Assembly (NCBI GenBank): GCA_946807835.1
Contig: OX327710.1
Location: 19,456,501 to 19,520,500, forward strand
Direction: 5' to 3'
Length of the DNA: 64,000 nucleotides
Origin: Ailanthus altissimus
Taxonomy: Eukaryota; Streptophyta; Magnoliopsida; Sapindales; Simaroubaceae
Shown here: positions 24,101 through 37,900 of the stretch, one piece after another
How positions within the stretch are numbered: the first letter of the stretch is position 1
Layout: the number at the start of each line of letters is the position of its first letter
Notes under the pieces: generated by a model
The model's database searches: none
Told to the model about the DNA's origin: nothing
The model's input: the letters and a program-made list of their open reading frames with translations, nothing else
Program-made: the position numbers and the translations under genes

Positions 24101-25577
24101 TTCTCTTTATAACTTTTGAACTATGGTAGCTTAAAGCTCACCGGGTTCCCCGGATGGGAATTAATTTTTTTAATAGTAAGAAAAATCTTCTTGTTGCGGG
24201 ATTAATTTAGAAAAGCCAATAACATTTGGATTCCTAAGATTTGATGATTTTCAAAATTAAGATACAGCTTCTTCAATTTTATTAAAAACAGTCCGTAACC
24301 CCTACTTAATAACTGAAATACCCCTTAGTTTTAGGTTCCTTTTTTTTACATAGTGTTTGTCAAAATTGAATATAATAAGGATAGCTTTATCATTTAAATA
24401 GGATATGAGGACATATATGATATAAATGAATACATTGTATCCTTACTTGAGAAAGTGTATAAAAGTAGGGACCTGACTATTAAGTTCAAAAACATATTAA
24501 ATAACTTAAGAAGTTTTTTCCGATTCTCGTCACTTGACATTTAAGCTCATTATATTGAGTTCTTTTTAATCAAAACCTTCTGCTCTTGCATTTATGCATG
24601 TCGTTTCAAATCTTTAGCGGCTCCAATTTCAGACATCACCATCTATGATATACTAGAAAAAAAATAAAAAACTTTTACTAACACTTTGCCTTGATGTACA
24701 GGTGAAAGAGAATTTACCTTGAGTTGGCAAGGTAGATTACAAATAGCAGTGGATGCTTCACAAGGTAATTCATTAGTGATTAAATAATTACTCATCAAAA
24801 CATCTTTTTACGTTTTTGGTTTAATTATAAAATTCCCCACATCGAATTTGAAATATAGGATTGGAGTATCTTCATCATGGTTGCAAGCCACCCATAGTCC
24901 ACAGAGATGTGAAGTCATCCAATATCTTATTGAGCGAAAAATTACAAGCTAAGATTGCTGATTTTGGCCTTTCTCGGATTTTTTCAACTGAAAGTGGCAA
25001 TCATATAGCCACACGTGTTGCTGGAACCCTTGGTTACCTTGATCCTGAGTAAGTGCTTGGCCATTAATATTCCCATGTATGATTAGACTGTATATTTGAA
25101 AATTAATTTCCAATCAAATCTATCTATGAAATCTTTGTTTTTTTAATTCATATATGCAGGTACTGCATAGTAAATTTGCTTAATGAGAAAAGTGATGTTT
25201 ATAGCTTTGGGGTTGTTCTTCTCGAAATAATCACCGGCCAGCCGGCGGTGATAACGAGGTCTGAGGAGGAGAGTATAAATATTTGTCAATGGGTTAGTTC
25301 CATGGTAGAAGAAGGAGATATCAGAAACATTGTTGATCCGATTTTGGAGGGCAGTTTTGACAACAATTCAACTTGGAAAGCCGTTGAATTAGCTCTAGCT
25401 TGTGTGTCTCATAGTTCCTCTGAAAGGCCAACAATGAGTGAGGTAGTGATGGGATTAAAAGAGTGTTTGGCATTAGAGGTTGCCCGGAATGAGGGCCAAG
25501 AAAATAAAACTACAGGTACAGGAAGAATGGTCTCGATTAATCTGGATAGTGACCAATCTTCTCCTTCAGCAAGGTAG
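21134..25577 (+). CDS. malectin-like/LRR receptor-like kinase 1
   Basis: Thirteen exons give 885 residues without a stop: 21134-21218, 21342-21894, 21993-22468, 22564-22702, 22790-22861, 22998-23069, 23170-23250, 23352-23503, 23607-23836, 23923-24049, 24702-24764, 24859-25048, 25160-25577. All introns are GT-AG with phases that join. Order: signal peptide (1-24, ending NAQDQSG), malectin-like ectodomain (about 29-370), LRRs (418-492, [13 protein letters not shown]), membrane helix (about 513-536), kinase. Kinase motifs: [15 protein letters not shown] (K604), HRDVK (D700), DFG (D718), GTLGYLDPE; an active RD kinase is expected. LRR-I receptors of this type act at the plasma membrane in growth or defence; the ligand is unknown. 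The start is the first of two adjacent ATGs, directly before the signal peptide. The exon 8 acceptor (ATGTAAG) is weak. Exon calls are by eye. Confidence 0.93.
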
Positions 25578-26632
25578 TGTATTTTTTAGATGTATCTCGT
25601 GGGTCATAAATGTCGAGAAGTTGAAATAGATAAAAATTCAATTGTAATATTGGAAATTCAAATCTTTAATGCCTTGCTATAGGCATTTTCGCATCTTCGA
25701 TGAATTCAATATTGATTTATACAGGGGTAAAATCAGAGCCAATATTACGAGAGAATCAAAATAAACTAATATAGGTTAAAATCTAATATTCTAGGGTCAG
25801 AATATTTAAGTTGAAAAATTAAGGACTTGAAATATAAAAATTATACTCTTAAGAGCTTTATTGAAGAAAACTGAGCCTAGCCCCCTCCAACTCCAAGCCG
25901 TATGGTAGTTCGGCCATTAGACGTGTTGCTGGGAAAGTCAATGACGACATAGAAATTCATAGGATCTTTCTGTCTAGTTAACACCGATAATAGCTTGAGA
26001 TTACTAGCATCACATTTGCCAAGATGGCAAGGTTGATTCCATATACTCGGTGTAATTTATAGAATATTTTCAATAGATGAATTAAGCATACGGCAGGATA
26101 GGTCCCGGGGCCATTGGGTCCTGCATTAAACAATAAATAAATGACTATGAGTTTAGAGACTTCTATTTTTCATGAAAATATATACATAAAAAAAATTAGA
26201 AAAGTTCACTGTATCCAACTTGCCACTAAGGTAATCAATTTCACAAATGCAAGTGGCTTCTTTGTGATTTTTTTTTCTGAAAAGTTAATTGGCGAAAACA
26301 AATAGTTTATAAGAATTTATTTTTCGGATAATGATTTTTTTTTTATACATAAGATTTACGATTAAGGAAAAATCCTTATCACCATGTCGATAGTACTGGT
26401 ACATATCATGAGATCTTTCAAGTTAAGGTGAGTTCCAATGTCATCTCATAAAGGAGTGATTTAAAAGCACTGGAGAATTTCTTTGTAATGCTATGTTTAC
26501 ATAGTTTATATTCTAATTAATGTGACATTTGTCGCATCTATTATTAATTGGTACTATGTAATTATCATATTAATAAAAAATAGTAGACATGTTTATTGTT
26601 AATTAGTATTATATCATTATTATATCAATAAG
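25578..26632. other. intergenic, no gene seen
   Basis: 3' flank of gene 1. AT-rich, with no conserved reading frame. Confidence 0.4.
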
Positions 26633-26843
26633 GAGTAGTGATATATATATAACTGAAATATAAAATTTGTATTCCAAATTATAAAATTACTATTTAGGGA
26701 CTATCACTTATCAAATAATTATTAACTTTTTATTTTTTAATAATATAATAATTATATAATATCAAATAATAATTAACACATCAAATACCACATTACTTTA
26801 AATATAAATTTTATTTCTCAACTATTTATACATAGCGTTACTC
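26633..26843. repeat. MITE, 211 bp
   Basis: Imperfect terminal inverted repeats of about 40 bp. The left end starts GAGTAGTGATATATATATAA; the right end, inverted, starts GAGTAACGCTATGTATAAAT, and both go on to AAATAAAATTT-like sequence. No coding. The flanks share only short TAA-like words, so the target duplication is unclear. Confidence 0.6.
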
Positions 26844-28959
26844 ATTAATAAAAAAGAGAAAGTCAACAACTAACTAATGATAATTATTAACTGGAGTGAC
26901 ACCTTATTTGGGATCGCATCCCCACTCTATATGTGGAGCACTACTCTGAAAATAAAATAAAAAATCACTAGAGAATAGCATTAATTAACATGTACATCAG
27001 CAGAAACGACAATCAATTTTATCTTACGGGAAAATATTTTTGGCCTCCAAATTTCGGTATAGCTACCTATTTCCTCCTTATTCAATGAGCAATTTGAAAA
27101 CCTTCAATATCGGGGGACAAGTGACAACTGTGGTTTTTCTTTTCTTAAAATATTAGAAACTATGGGTAATTAACCAAAAATAACAACGCGAAGTGCTCCC
27201 CTATAAATTCAGCAAATTGCTAACTTAAGTTATAAATTATTGTGACATATTTCATTTAAAAAACAAAATGGAAATAAACAAAGTATAATGTGCAATTTGA
27301 TGAAGACAATTTGGTGTGTACATCCCAAAGAGATAAGCTTCATACCATATTGTTGGGCTTCCGACAACTCGTAGCAGAGGGAAGGTTCTTACTTAAAAAT
27401 TATTTAAGTCAGTCAACCGAAGAACATGCACCACTAGCTATAAACAAGCATTCCAGGTTCTTATTGACTTGATATATCTTGATACGAGGATTTTTCAAAT
27501 TTTAAAAGGGTGTAAAGAATTAAAGCTTGTGTTCACAAGAATAAATTTTGGATTTGTGTATGCTTTGTGTACGATTAGATAGAGGTCGCTATGGATTCAA
27601 GAAAAGTCGAGACTAGGGATTTTTGCTAACAAGCAAGGTTTATCACTAACCTAGGTTGGGATACAACAAGCGAGATCTATTGTTAGATTTGGGCTGTAGT
27701 GTAATAAGCGTGTCACAGAGCTTGAGTTCTTCGCAAAGAAGAATCAACGAAACTTTAACAATTGGGCTGCAGAATTTTCAATAAGTAAGGACTCGGAGTC
27801 GTGGGTCGAATGATAAAAAAGGGATAAAAGCAAAGGAGCGTGTGTAAATTATGTATATTGAATAGTTGGTGATTTACAATTAGAAATTGAGCCTATTTAT
27901 AGGCTATAGAATCCTATACAAAACCTATTTTTACAAGAAAAGTAATTTTAATATAATACAACTCCATTTTATGTACAGCTTCTTAAATAGGCTATAACAC
28001 ACAATTAGGCTTAGAATCCCAAAATGAAAAAGCCCAATTGATATTTTTTGGGCTGGCATCAACAATACCCCATGCAAGCCAATTAAAAGGATGATTTTGT
28101 CAAGACTTATAACACCTAGCCGATTAAAATCACCTGCTATAAGCTTTATCAATCAAAATCGCTAGGTACCATGCTCAGATTTTGATGTTTCAAAACTGCC
28201 CGGATCACCCAAATATGCCTAAAAATTGTCTTCTCTTTTAATATCACCCATGTGCCTTTCTATATTTAACCATGCTCCGAAGTCTTGAGTTCAATAATAG
28301 TTCTGTCCGAGATCAAGATACTGTTATACAAAAATCACCCAGTCTTCATTTCTTTTAATTTAATTGCCCTTTCTTATTTTGGTCGGCCTGGCAAAACATG
28401 ACTCATCTGATTCATCTTGGAACTTTTTTTGATTTTTGAGTTTTGCTTGGATAACTCTTTTAATTTATTTTGAAATTGCCTGAAGAAAGTCTTTAACCTA
28501 ATCGATCGACTGCTTTACCTGTACGTCAAACTAGTCTTCATTTTAGTCTATAGTGGCCTGATCGCTCCAGTTTCCTTTACTTTTGGCCTATAGGTCACCC
28601 TTTGATGAAATTGCTTGAATACACTTATTTATTACATTGTTAAGGAATCTCCTGATGACCAATGAGGTTTACTCAGCTTCCTTGGTTGGGGCCAATCAGG
28701 CGACCTGGGTATTTTAATACATCACCAATTCTTTAAAGACTCTTATCTAGATCAGCCGTTTTCTTTTAATCCTCAAGATTATTACTTGCTTTGGATTCTT
28801 AGGCTGATTTCTCTTTTTGGAGTTAACTTACCTTGGCCTAAACTCTTAATCTTCTGGCTATTTTAATAATTGTCATGTTATTAAATGTCAATAATCATTA
28901 GTAACAATCTCATCATTACTCCTATTGATCCATCAAAAGTAAAAATATATGTATTAACT
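26844..28959. other. intergenic, repeat-like, no gene
   Basis: 27290-27472 is a short chance frame. From about 27480 the sequence looks like the flank of a retroelement: a minus-strand TATA-like word (CTATAAATAGG, 27895-27905) and LTR-like low-complexity sequence. Nothing codes for a known protein. Confidence 0.35.
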
Positions 28960-31540
28960 TCTCATTAAATGCCCAACCATTCGAGTATAACCTTTTATTT
29001 TAACTGCCTCTATGCCACTATAAGAAGAGAAGAACTTTATTTTAACTTTTACTATTTCTTTAAGGTTTTCTCTCAACTCTCCAAAGCAAGCCACTCTCAA
29101 GCATTCTTTAACCTTCAAGTGTTCTTCGTTAATCTTCCAGGTAAAAACTTAAATTTTTTTATTTTTAATCTTTTTACTTGCTATACTCTTCGTTTATCTT
29201 GTTTATTCTTGATTTTATCTTTCAATGTAGCATTCCAAATGGCCTCTAAATCTACCACTCCTCCACGTTATAAGAAATCCAAATCGATCAACGTTCAAGA
29301 GATGCCACTCGACCTTCTTTCCAAATCCAGGATGGTCAATGAATAGGTTGTCTATAAGGTATTGTCTTATAAATCCTACTTCTTCCAATATATCCTAGGT
29401 CCTTACAATTCTTTCGTAATTTCTTATTATTTTGATTATTTTCCTGCTCACAAAAATGACCTACATAGGTTTAGCTAACCACATGACATGTCTGTGGGTG
29501 ACTTCCAAGTCTGTTAGGTCTTGGCCAAAAATGTCTAGTGATTATATAGGATGGTTAAATCGCCTGGAACCCTATTTTAAATCTGTATGGAAGTCGATTG
29601 GAGTTTATGATTTACTCCAATTTTCCAGGTATCAATTCCCTCTTCGCAATAGATTGATATCGCCACATTACTTTTTTGGTCTAGGGCTTTGAATGTTTTC
29701 TGCTTTAGGTTCAGCATTATGACATTTATTTTATATAATTTGATTGTTCTCTTTTAGCTGAGTAAGTATGCTTTTTGCCTACCTTCACAAAAGTTAACCA
29801 GGGTGTACTTAAAGGTGGCAATTGTCATAGCTAATGGCACTAAGTTAGTTGTAAGACATTTTCTTCTTTCTTGTCTTTATATGATTCTATATGAAATCTT
29901 CCCAAGTAAAGATGAAGATATTTTTCCTAATATGAGTGGTCCTCTTTGGATACTTTATTTTTAGATTGTCACATATTTTCCTCACTTTGTTAAAGTTACC
30001 TCTTAACCCTTTGAAGGTTGCCTTTGTTACTATGCTTTATGGTTAATCCAATGGCAACTCGACTAAGGGAGTTTTGAAGATGTCTTCACTTTCTTTTATT
30101 CAACCCCTTCTCTATATGATAAGCTATTTTGTCACCTCAAGCCATTCCTCTTTGGCCTCAAGTAGACGTGTTAAGCTTATTAGAGTCGATCATTTTCTTC
30201 GGAGGCAGTTGAATTTGATATCAATTGGCATAAGTCTTGGGTTGCTTGCTTAACTTCCAAGGATCTTTACCATGACGTTGTTATTGCCGCTGGTAATAAT
30301 AAGTGTGGCATTAAGACTTACCACCCTTAATGGGTAAGTTGCCAATTTTTGCTTGTCCTTGGCTGTTCTTCACCTTAATCTCGTCTCGACCAACCAAAAA
30401 TTTAGAGGTACGGTAGTCTTTAGAAGTCTTAGTTTTGTTCAAGAGACTATCATTGTAAATAATGAGTTACAAAAATGGCTCCAAATAACTGATCTACTGG
30501 TTTCTTCTAATTGTATAGAGTCTTTCAGCCAGTATTATGAGGAACTAGTCAACCTTTATTTTACAATACCTTTAAAGAAAGTTCTTCCTTTACACAATGT
30601 TCTTGTTGATGCTGTACAAGTCGACCGCAAAAAAAAAAGGATAAACGAATCCAAGAGATCCTTGATTTTGAATGATTTTTTGGTTTTAAATACAACTGTA
30701 ATAACTTAGATGAAATAAAAAGACTAAGTTATTAAAGAAAGAGAGAACTAGTCTTGGAACACAACTAGGCAGCCACTGAACACCAAATTAAGTGGGTTCG
30801 CGAAGGCAGCCCATGGCTTGGTAAGGTGTTCTTTGAGCAGCATTTTGTGGACCCGAGGCTGCCAATTCTAGCTGCCAAATTCAAAATAGCTGGTCACATT
30901 CCTAATAGGGGGAAAATTAGCCTTCTTGGATCAACTTTTACTTAAATAATTATTCTAAACCAACCCTAGATCCCATATTGGTTTCAATAATCGGAAACTA
31001 TTCTTTTCATGGCTATTGTTTTGATATTGATTTTTCTTGTCCATGTTTCAGAGGCTGTCCCCACTACATTGGACACCCTACTACCAGGAATTGAGGAGGA
31101 CTTGGCTCTACCTAGAAAGCGTGTCAAGGTAAATAATCATCCACTTGGTCTATTCAATTGTATTTGGCATCGTTTAATAATTTTTCCATTTTTATGCAAA
31201 CGACTCCAAAGAAACCTATAAAAATAAAGATTATACTTTCAAAACACCCTAAGAATCGACCGCTTCACTGTAATCGGGTACTCCAATTGTGCAAACTCTA
31301 GCGAGTCGATCTCCTGCCCCTCATGCTACGAGTGAAAGGCCAAGCCTGATCTTTGTTTTAGAGTCTCCTCAGGCTCATCAACCTTAACCGTTTGGAAAGC
31401 CTGCTCTTAAAAAGCTGACCCTGGGTGCTGCAACCTCAATAGCTGATGTGTTATCACTCCAGCTGGAGGAGTCATCTAGTAATCATAAGAAGTTGGCTAC
31501 TTATAGAGCCCGAAAAAGAGGAGCATACTTACTACTGAAT
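28960..31540 (+). mobile_element. gypsy-type gag-like transposon relic (copy 1)
   Basis: A leader with a TATA-like word (ACTATAAGAAG, about 29018) and an apparent 5' UTR intron precedes an ATG at 29239 (MASKSTTPPRYKKSKS). The second copy at 58300-59230 has the same layout and a related start (MASKRN). After a stop at 29344, broken frames continue (30353-30709 is the longest, 118 codons, with KVLPLHNVLVDAVQVDRKKK; then PTTLDTLLPGIEED near 31060). Layout and style fit the family annotated as putative gypsy-type transposon (Transposase_28). That assignment is firmer for copy 2. No reverse transcriptase is visible. Confidence 0.4.
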
Positions 31541-32225
31541 AAGTCATCATATGGGTTAAATAACCTAGGCAATGGCATTGAAGATTTGATGCATTTATGA
31601 TGGCTTATGGATTTAGTTAGTGCAAGTATGACGGATGCGTGTACTTTAAGGGTTTAAGCAAAGGAATGATGTATTTACTTCTATACGATGATGTTATGTT
31701 GATCGCATGTAGAAATATGAAAGAAATACATAAACTCAAAAAGTAGTTGACTTGTAAGTTTGAGATGAAAGATTTGGGAGCAACAAAGAGGATATTGAGT
31801 ATAAATATTATAAGAGAATGAATGGACGTTATTTTCTTGACGCAACAGCGATATATACTCAAGATCTAAAAAAGATTTGGTATGTCCAATGCAAAGACTG
31901 TCTTCACTCATTTGGCTATGCATTTCAAACTTTTAGCAGCATAATTACCAATATCCGAAGAGGAGAAATTGCAAATGAAAAAAATACGGTATGCAAGCGC
32001 TATGAAGAGTATCATATATGTAATGATTTGCATAATAAAAGACATAGCATAAGATATAAGTGTTATGAGTAGATACATGACAAATCGAGGAAAGAATCAC
32101 TAATTTGCAGTGAAGTAGATATTGAGATATCTCAAGGGAATGTCAGATCATAGATTAATGTATAAAAGAGCTGAAGACAATAGTATAATGGTAAGAGGAT
32201 ATGTCGACTCTTATATAGAAATATC
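31541..32225 (+). mobile_element. truncated copia RT/RNase H fragment
   Basis: Collinear with 15100-15780 of the copia element upstream, in the same orientation, including the ...DDVMLIACRNMKEIHKLKK stretch (31686-31740), YTQDLKKIWYVQCKDC (31854-31901) and LMYKRAEDNSIMVRGYV near 32157. The YxDD box is damaged. It lacks LTRs, gag and integrase, and stops abruptly at about 32225 where another repeat begins. Confidence 0.75.
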
Positions 32226-33020
32226 ATTTTTTAAAAAATAATTTAAAGTAAAATCATTTGTTAGATCAAACGCAATTCGTCATTTGGTGATATTATAGAA
32301 CTAAAGAACTTTTAGAATTTCATGGTTGTTTTCAAAAAATCACTAAAGACCGACTATATAAAATTTGTAAACAATTCAAAATTCTAAAGGGTCATAAACA
32401 TGTTTATATTTTGATAATTTTAATTGCTGAGCTAAAATCCAACCATATAAATTTACAAATGTTTCAAACCAAAGTACTATCATAAAGAAAATCTGTAGAT
32501 CATTTATGATTCTTTCTCTTATTCATTTAATTATTACTAACTCTAAATATATCTCATTAAATCCTCATCAAATTTTCAAATCAATATATTTTTAGAAATC
32601 AAATCCAACAAAAATTGCACAATTAATGCAAAGAATTTTAGAGAGGATTATGATATACCTTTTAAAAATTTAAAAATTCAATTTCTCTCTCATTCTTCTT
32701 CTTCATGTTCTCTCTTTCTCTCTTCTCTCCATAATTATGTTGGCCAAGAATAAGGGCTTTGAAGAAGAGGTGATTTTATATTTGAAAATTTTCATTTAAC
32801 ACTCTTATTTTATGTTATCAATCAAATCCAAGATTTATCATTGTCTTAAATTAACCCCTAATCTTTTCGAAACATTTCAATTTGGTCTTTGAAATAAATT
32901 TAAAAATCATAAAAGAAATCAACTCAATACCAAATATAAAATCATAGTCTGTAAATATATAATATTTATCATAAAATACAAACATAAAAATTTTTATTTG
33001 CTATAATTACGTAGTCATTA
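32226..33020 (+). repeat. fragment related to the 6382-9225 element
   Basis: Shares order and wording with 8380-9225: a pyrimidine-rich tract (32685-32730), a TTGGCCAAGAATAAGGGCTT-like segment matching TTGACCAAAATGAGAGAATT, then AACCCCTAATCTTTTCGAAA against GCCCCTAAAATTTTTAAAGT, then ATCAACTCAATACC against ATAAACTCAATGCT. Only the right third is present, so this is a truncated copy. Confidence 0.55.
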
Positions 33021-34850
33021 TCACTCTCTCAATTTCTTAAAAAGTGGTGACAGGTTATTTCACCAAATCAATTAAAAGATCTTTAATTAATTCAACCAGT
33101 TGTAAGAACAATTTAAAAAAAAAAAAGAACACAAGCCCCAAAAGAAGAAAAAGTGCAAAAATAATAAATGAATGGCATAAAAATTTATAATAATTTGGTT
33201 CTCAAACAAGAATTTACATCTACTTTGAGCTCTATCGTAAGCTCAAATCCACTATAAAAATCAGTACAAGAAGAATAATTATAGAATCACAACTTAAGAA
33301 CACACTAAGAAACAGTTTCTATCTCTAACCCTCTTTTTGGTTACTCTCAATCTTGATTCTCTCTGAAAAAAAAATGACTTAGAATGAAAGATCATCAATA
33401 ATCCTCTTTCTTCTAATTGTTATGGCACTATTTACAACAGAAATTGATGCCCCTTGAACCAATCAGAAACGATTCCAAGAATAAAATAAGGACCTATTTC
33501 CAAAAGCTGAAAAGAATTGGGCTGAAAATAATTTATAATTGTTTCTCAAATAGTTTTCACAAAATGACATCATTTATAGGTTCAGTGATTTCAAAATTGC
33601 CATTAATAAAACAACGCATTTTGGAACTTCTAGATTTTTTAAGAAATCATCATCTCAGCTCTTACTGTTTCTATGAATTTCTTTAAAAGCAAAAATATTT
33701 ATCACTCTAATCCTTTCATTGTCTTTAAATTGCTTTTGGAACTAACAATATTTACTTTTATGTACGAAGTTTTTGGTAGTATTAAAACAAGTGCAGGTAA
33801 AATGATAATATCCCATCTAAGTAACTAAAAGATAACTTCCAACAAATTCTCGACCACGACATGAATTCTTGTTACAAATTTTTATCTTTTGATGAAATTA
33901 ACTTCTTGGGTGATAATTTCTTTTATGGGCACAAGAACTTTTTTTATTTTTTGAACAACATCCAATTCAAGGATGAAAATTTTTCATGATTCCCTAAAAA
34001 AAAAATTTAATGATAGATCTAGTTCTTACCATGCGGTCAACTATTTTAAGCAGCCTAAAAGTTAAAACTTTGCAAAGAAATTTATTGGATGATACAGATT
34101 TCATACACGCTGAATCCCTGAATTGCCTGGCTCACCATTTTGACTTGATATAATTATCTGTGGAACATTTACAAATGTAAACCATCAATGTGCTCCCAAC
34201 TATTACAAAATTCTCTACTAAAAAAGGTTTAAACTGATATATTATTCATTTGTAAAAGAATAATATATCCTATTAATGGTAAGTCATAAACTTGATAAAT
34301 TCCGTGAAATGTTTTGAATAACAATTATAAATATTATAAATAAAAAGCTTATTGAAGAGGATTAGTTCGTTGAATTAAACAGCTAAGCAGAATAATATTA
34401 GATAACTGCTTTAAGTATTTTTATACAAGCTACCTACCAGTTGGAGAGAGCGAATATTTAACACAACTTTGGGACATCAAATATTCTCGTAGACTTTTAC
34501 TTGCTCAATCTTATCATTGAAGCAACTACAACCATTTTGGAATTTTAAAATACAAGAGGACTTTAATTGATCAACTTGCTGATACATTAGCATAATTTTA
34601 CATCTTGATTATCATGTAGAAATTAAACTTGAAACGCGCACTTAATTTTGAGCAACTTGGGCCTTAAAAATTCAGGTTCAATATTAATATTTTCCAAGTC
34701 CAGTTTTTCAAGTTTACTACATCGCTTAAAAATTCCAAATTGACTCACAAGTTAATATCTTTTAAGTTCGTACAAATATGAAATAGTTAATGTAACAGGG
34801 AATATTTGAATAATCTACGAATTGAGACAAACAATTATCATCCTTGCACC
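33021..34850. other. intergenic, repeat-like, no gene
   Basis: 33120-33400 resembles an LTR-type leader (a TTTACATCTACTTTGAGCTC-like stretch also seen in degraded form near 44510). The 89-codon frame at 33417 is not recognisable. Otherwise AT-rich. Confidence 0.3.
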
Positions 34851-34855
34851 TACAT

Positions 34856-34905
34856 TTGACCAAGTTTGCCAAAAAATTATAAAATAGTACTCCGCCAGTA
34901 TAAAA
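34856..34905 (+). promoter_or_regulatory. W-box and TATA-like box of gene 2
   Basis: TTGACC (WRKY core) at 34856-34861 and GTATAAAA at 34898-34905, the latter about 70 bp before the ATG. Spacing is plausible for a short 5' leader; inferred only from sequence. Confidence 0.4.
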
Positions 34906-34973
34906 CAAAAGATGGTGATAGCCACTTCATTTTCTTGCCTTTGTTTTTTCTACACAAAAAATTACAGGTGTTG

Positions 34974-37900
34974 ATGGAAATGTTTAAACATTTCCTCTTT
35001 GCTTTGCTTGGTGGATTGGCTCTTACAGTTCTGGTTCATGCCCAGGATCAATCAGGTTTGATGAGTATCTAAATTTTTGAATAAGATTTACTTGCCTTTT
35101 AATAACAATGAAGCTAATAGTAATTCCAAATTATGCTTCTTTTGCACAGGATTTATTAGTCTCGATTGTGGGCTACCGAAAGATTCTAACTACACGGAAA
35201 CAACAACCGGCATTAATTATATTTCAGATGCTGCATTTATTGAAATCGGAGCTGGAATTGGTAAGAGTGTATTGCCCGAATACAGAGAAGGTAAGCAACA
35301 GCAGATGTGGCATGTCAGAAGCTTTCCTGATGGTATCCGAAACTGCTATAAATTCAACTTCACAAAAGGCAGTAGATATTTGATAAGAGCTACTTTCATG
35401 TATGGTAACTATGATGAGCAAAATGTAGTACCCGGATTTGATCTGTTTATCGGGCCTAATAAATGGGGATCGGTATCATTACAGAATAATGCATCATTTC
35501 TTGTAATCCGGGAGCTCCTTTATGTCCTCCCATCAAATTATTTACATTTCTGTCTAGTGAAAACGGGTTCTGGGACACCATTCATATCGTCATTAGAATT
35601 GAGGCCTTTCTTCAAAAATACCACTTATAAAATTCAGTCTGGATCTTTGAATGTCTTCACAAGGTTGGATTTTGCTTCATTAACCAATCGGACAGTCAGG
35701 TGAGCCATTTTTTCTTATCATCAATATGTTCTAGCTAAATTTAGAAGTTTGATACATTTCTTGCTTACTTATCGAACAATTTTTCAATGCTTCAGGTATA
35801 AAGATGATGTTTATGATCGAATGTGGTTTCCCTATAACTCGGTTGATTGGGCAAGGTTAAGTACTTCGCTTACTGTTGACGCTGAAGGCAGCAATGATTA
35901 TCAACCACCTCCCATTGTCATAAATACTGCCGCAGCGCCAATAAATGCTAGCAAGTCCTTGGATTTTTATCTGGATATTGATGATACCACACTCCAGTTT
36001 TATGTCTACATGCACTTCGCTGAAATTCAGATCCTTAAAGCCAACGAGTCCAGGCTGCTTAACATTTCTTTGAATGGGAAGCACTGGTATGGACCTTTTA
36101 GTCCAACTTACTTGTCCACATCAACAGTGTTTAGTCCATCAGCATTGACAGGAGGGAATTACTCGTTTTCGATCTATAAAGCTCAAAGTTCAAGTCTTCC
36201 ACCTATCCTCAATGCCATCGAAATTTACTCAGTGAAAGAATTCCTACAGTTACAAACAGAACAAATAGATGGTATGCATAATTTCTTCCTAATATATCAT
36301 TTTAGGCAAACCCTACCCTATACTACGAAAACTATTTATCTATCTCTTTCTCTCATATGCTTTTAAAATTTTAGTTGATGCTATCACAAACATCAGAGCA
36401 ATGTATGGTTTGAAGCGAAACTGGCAAGGAGATCCTTGTGCCCCTCAAGCTTTCTTGTGGGAGGGACTTAATTGCAGCTATGGTGATAGCTCACCGAGAA
36501 TCGTATCATTGTAAGTTTATTTTATTGAGTAAACATACTGATTTTTAAGCTTGTTGTAAACTCAATTTTAAAAACATACCATCAGGAACTTATCGTCAAA
36601 TGGATTGAATGGCGAGATAGCCTCTTACTTATCCAATCTCACATCACTAGAGTTGTTGTAAGTATTTCAACCTCATTTGAACCAGTACTTTCTGTACTTA
36701 CGATCAATAATCTAATAATCAGCTCACTGTTCCTTTTTTTTTTGTGGACAATATGTCAGGGACTTGTCGAACAATAATTTGACTGGATCAGTGCCGGATT
36801 TTCTATCTCAGCTACCACTGAGGGTCCTGTAAGTTACTAGTTTGAGAAATAAAATTAAATTAAAAGAAAAAAGAAGATTAAATTTTCTTGGTGACACAAA
36901 ATAAATTTTAATCTTTCTGTTTGCCCTCTCCAGAAACTTACAAGGAAACAAGCTCACTGGTTCGCTTCCAGCTCAACTCCTTGAAAAATCAATGAATGGT
37001 TCACTTTCATTAAGGTCTGTTTTTTTTGCAAAACATGAACTTTTTTACCATGACTTGTGTTAATGCTTAGTAGTTTTTCCTTTGTATTTCCTTTGTCCTT
37101 TCTCCTAACGATTATAGATAAGTATATCAAAAATTTTACACTACATAAAGTGACTCATTAAACACATAATTTCATTTTCTATATTCAATCCAGTGTTGAT
37201 GGAAATTCGAACCTTTGTTCTTCGATTTCATGCAAAAAGAAGAAAAAAAACGTTGTTCCTGTGGTAGCATCAGTTGCTGCTTCCGTTTTCCTCGTGGCAG
37301 CGGCATTGGCAATCTTTTTCATTCGTAAAAGAAAGAAGCAAGGTATATATATCGTTGTGACTAATTTTTTAGTACTCATAAAAGAGAGAATATGAACTCC
37401 CGCTATATGAAAATCAATGTAGATTTAAAGTATTAATTGAATGTTAAGTAATTTGCGACAGAAATTTGTGATGACATTTCAGACAGGAAGATGGAGACAC
37501 AATCTAAAAATAAAATCGAGTCTTTTGAGACCAAGAATCGACAACTCTCGTACTCTGATGTTGAGAAAATTACTAATAACTTCCAAAGGATACTTGGGAA
37601 AGGAGGGTTCGGAATAGTTTATTATGGTCTCTTAGATGGAACCGAAGTGGCTGTTAAGATGCTCACCGAAAAAACTGTTCAAGGGCTTCAGCAATTTCAA
37701 GCAGAGGTACACAACCACAACTCATTCAACCATGTCCTCAGTTTATCTTTCGATTTTCGTCGGATATATTGAATTAAATTTGTCTGTAGGTCAAACTCCT
37801 CATGTTTCATCATAGAAATTTGACATCCCTTGTTGGATACTGCCACGACCCCAAGAAAACGGCACTCATTTATGAATTCATGGCTAATGGAAACTTGCAA

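Noticed and set aside
28969..29346. 125-codon open frame treated as a whole protein
   Set aside because: Its first 90 codons are leader/intron-like and T-rich; only the part from the ATG at 29239 resembles the second copy.
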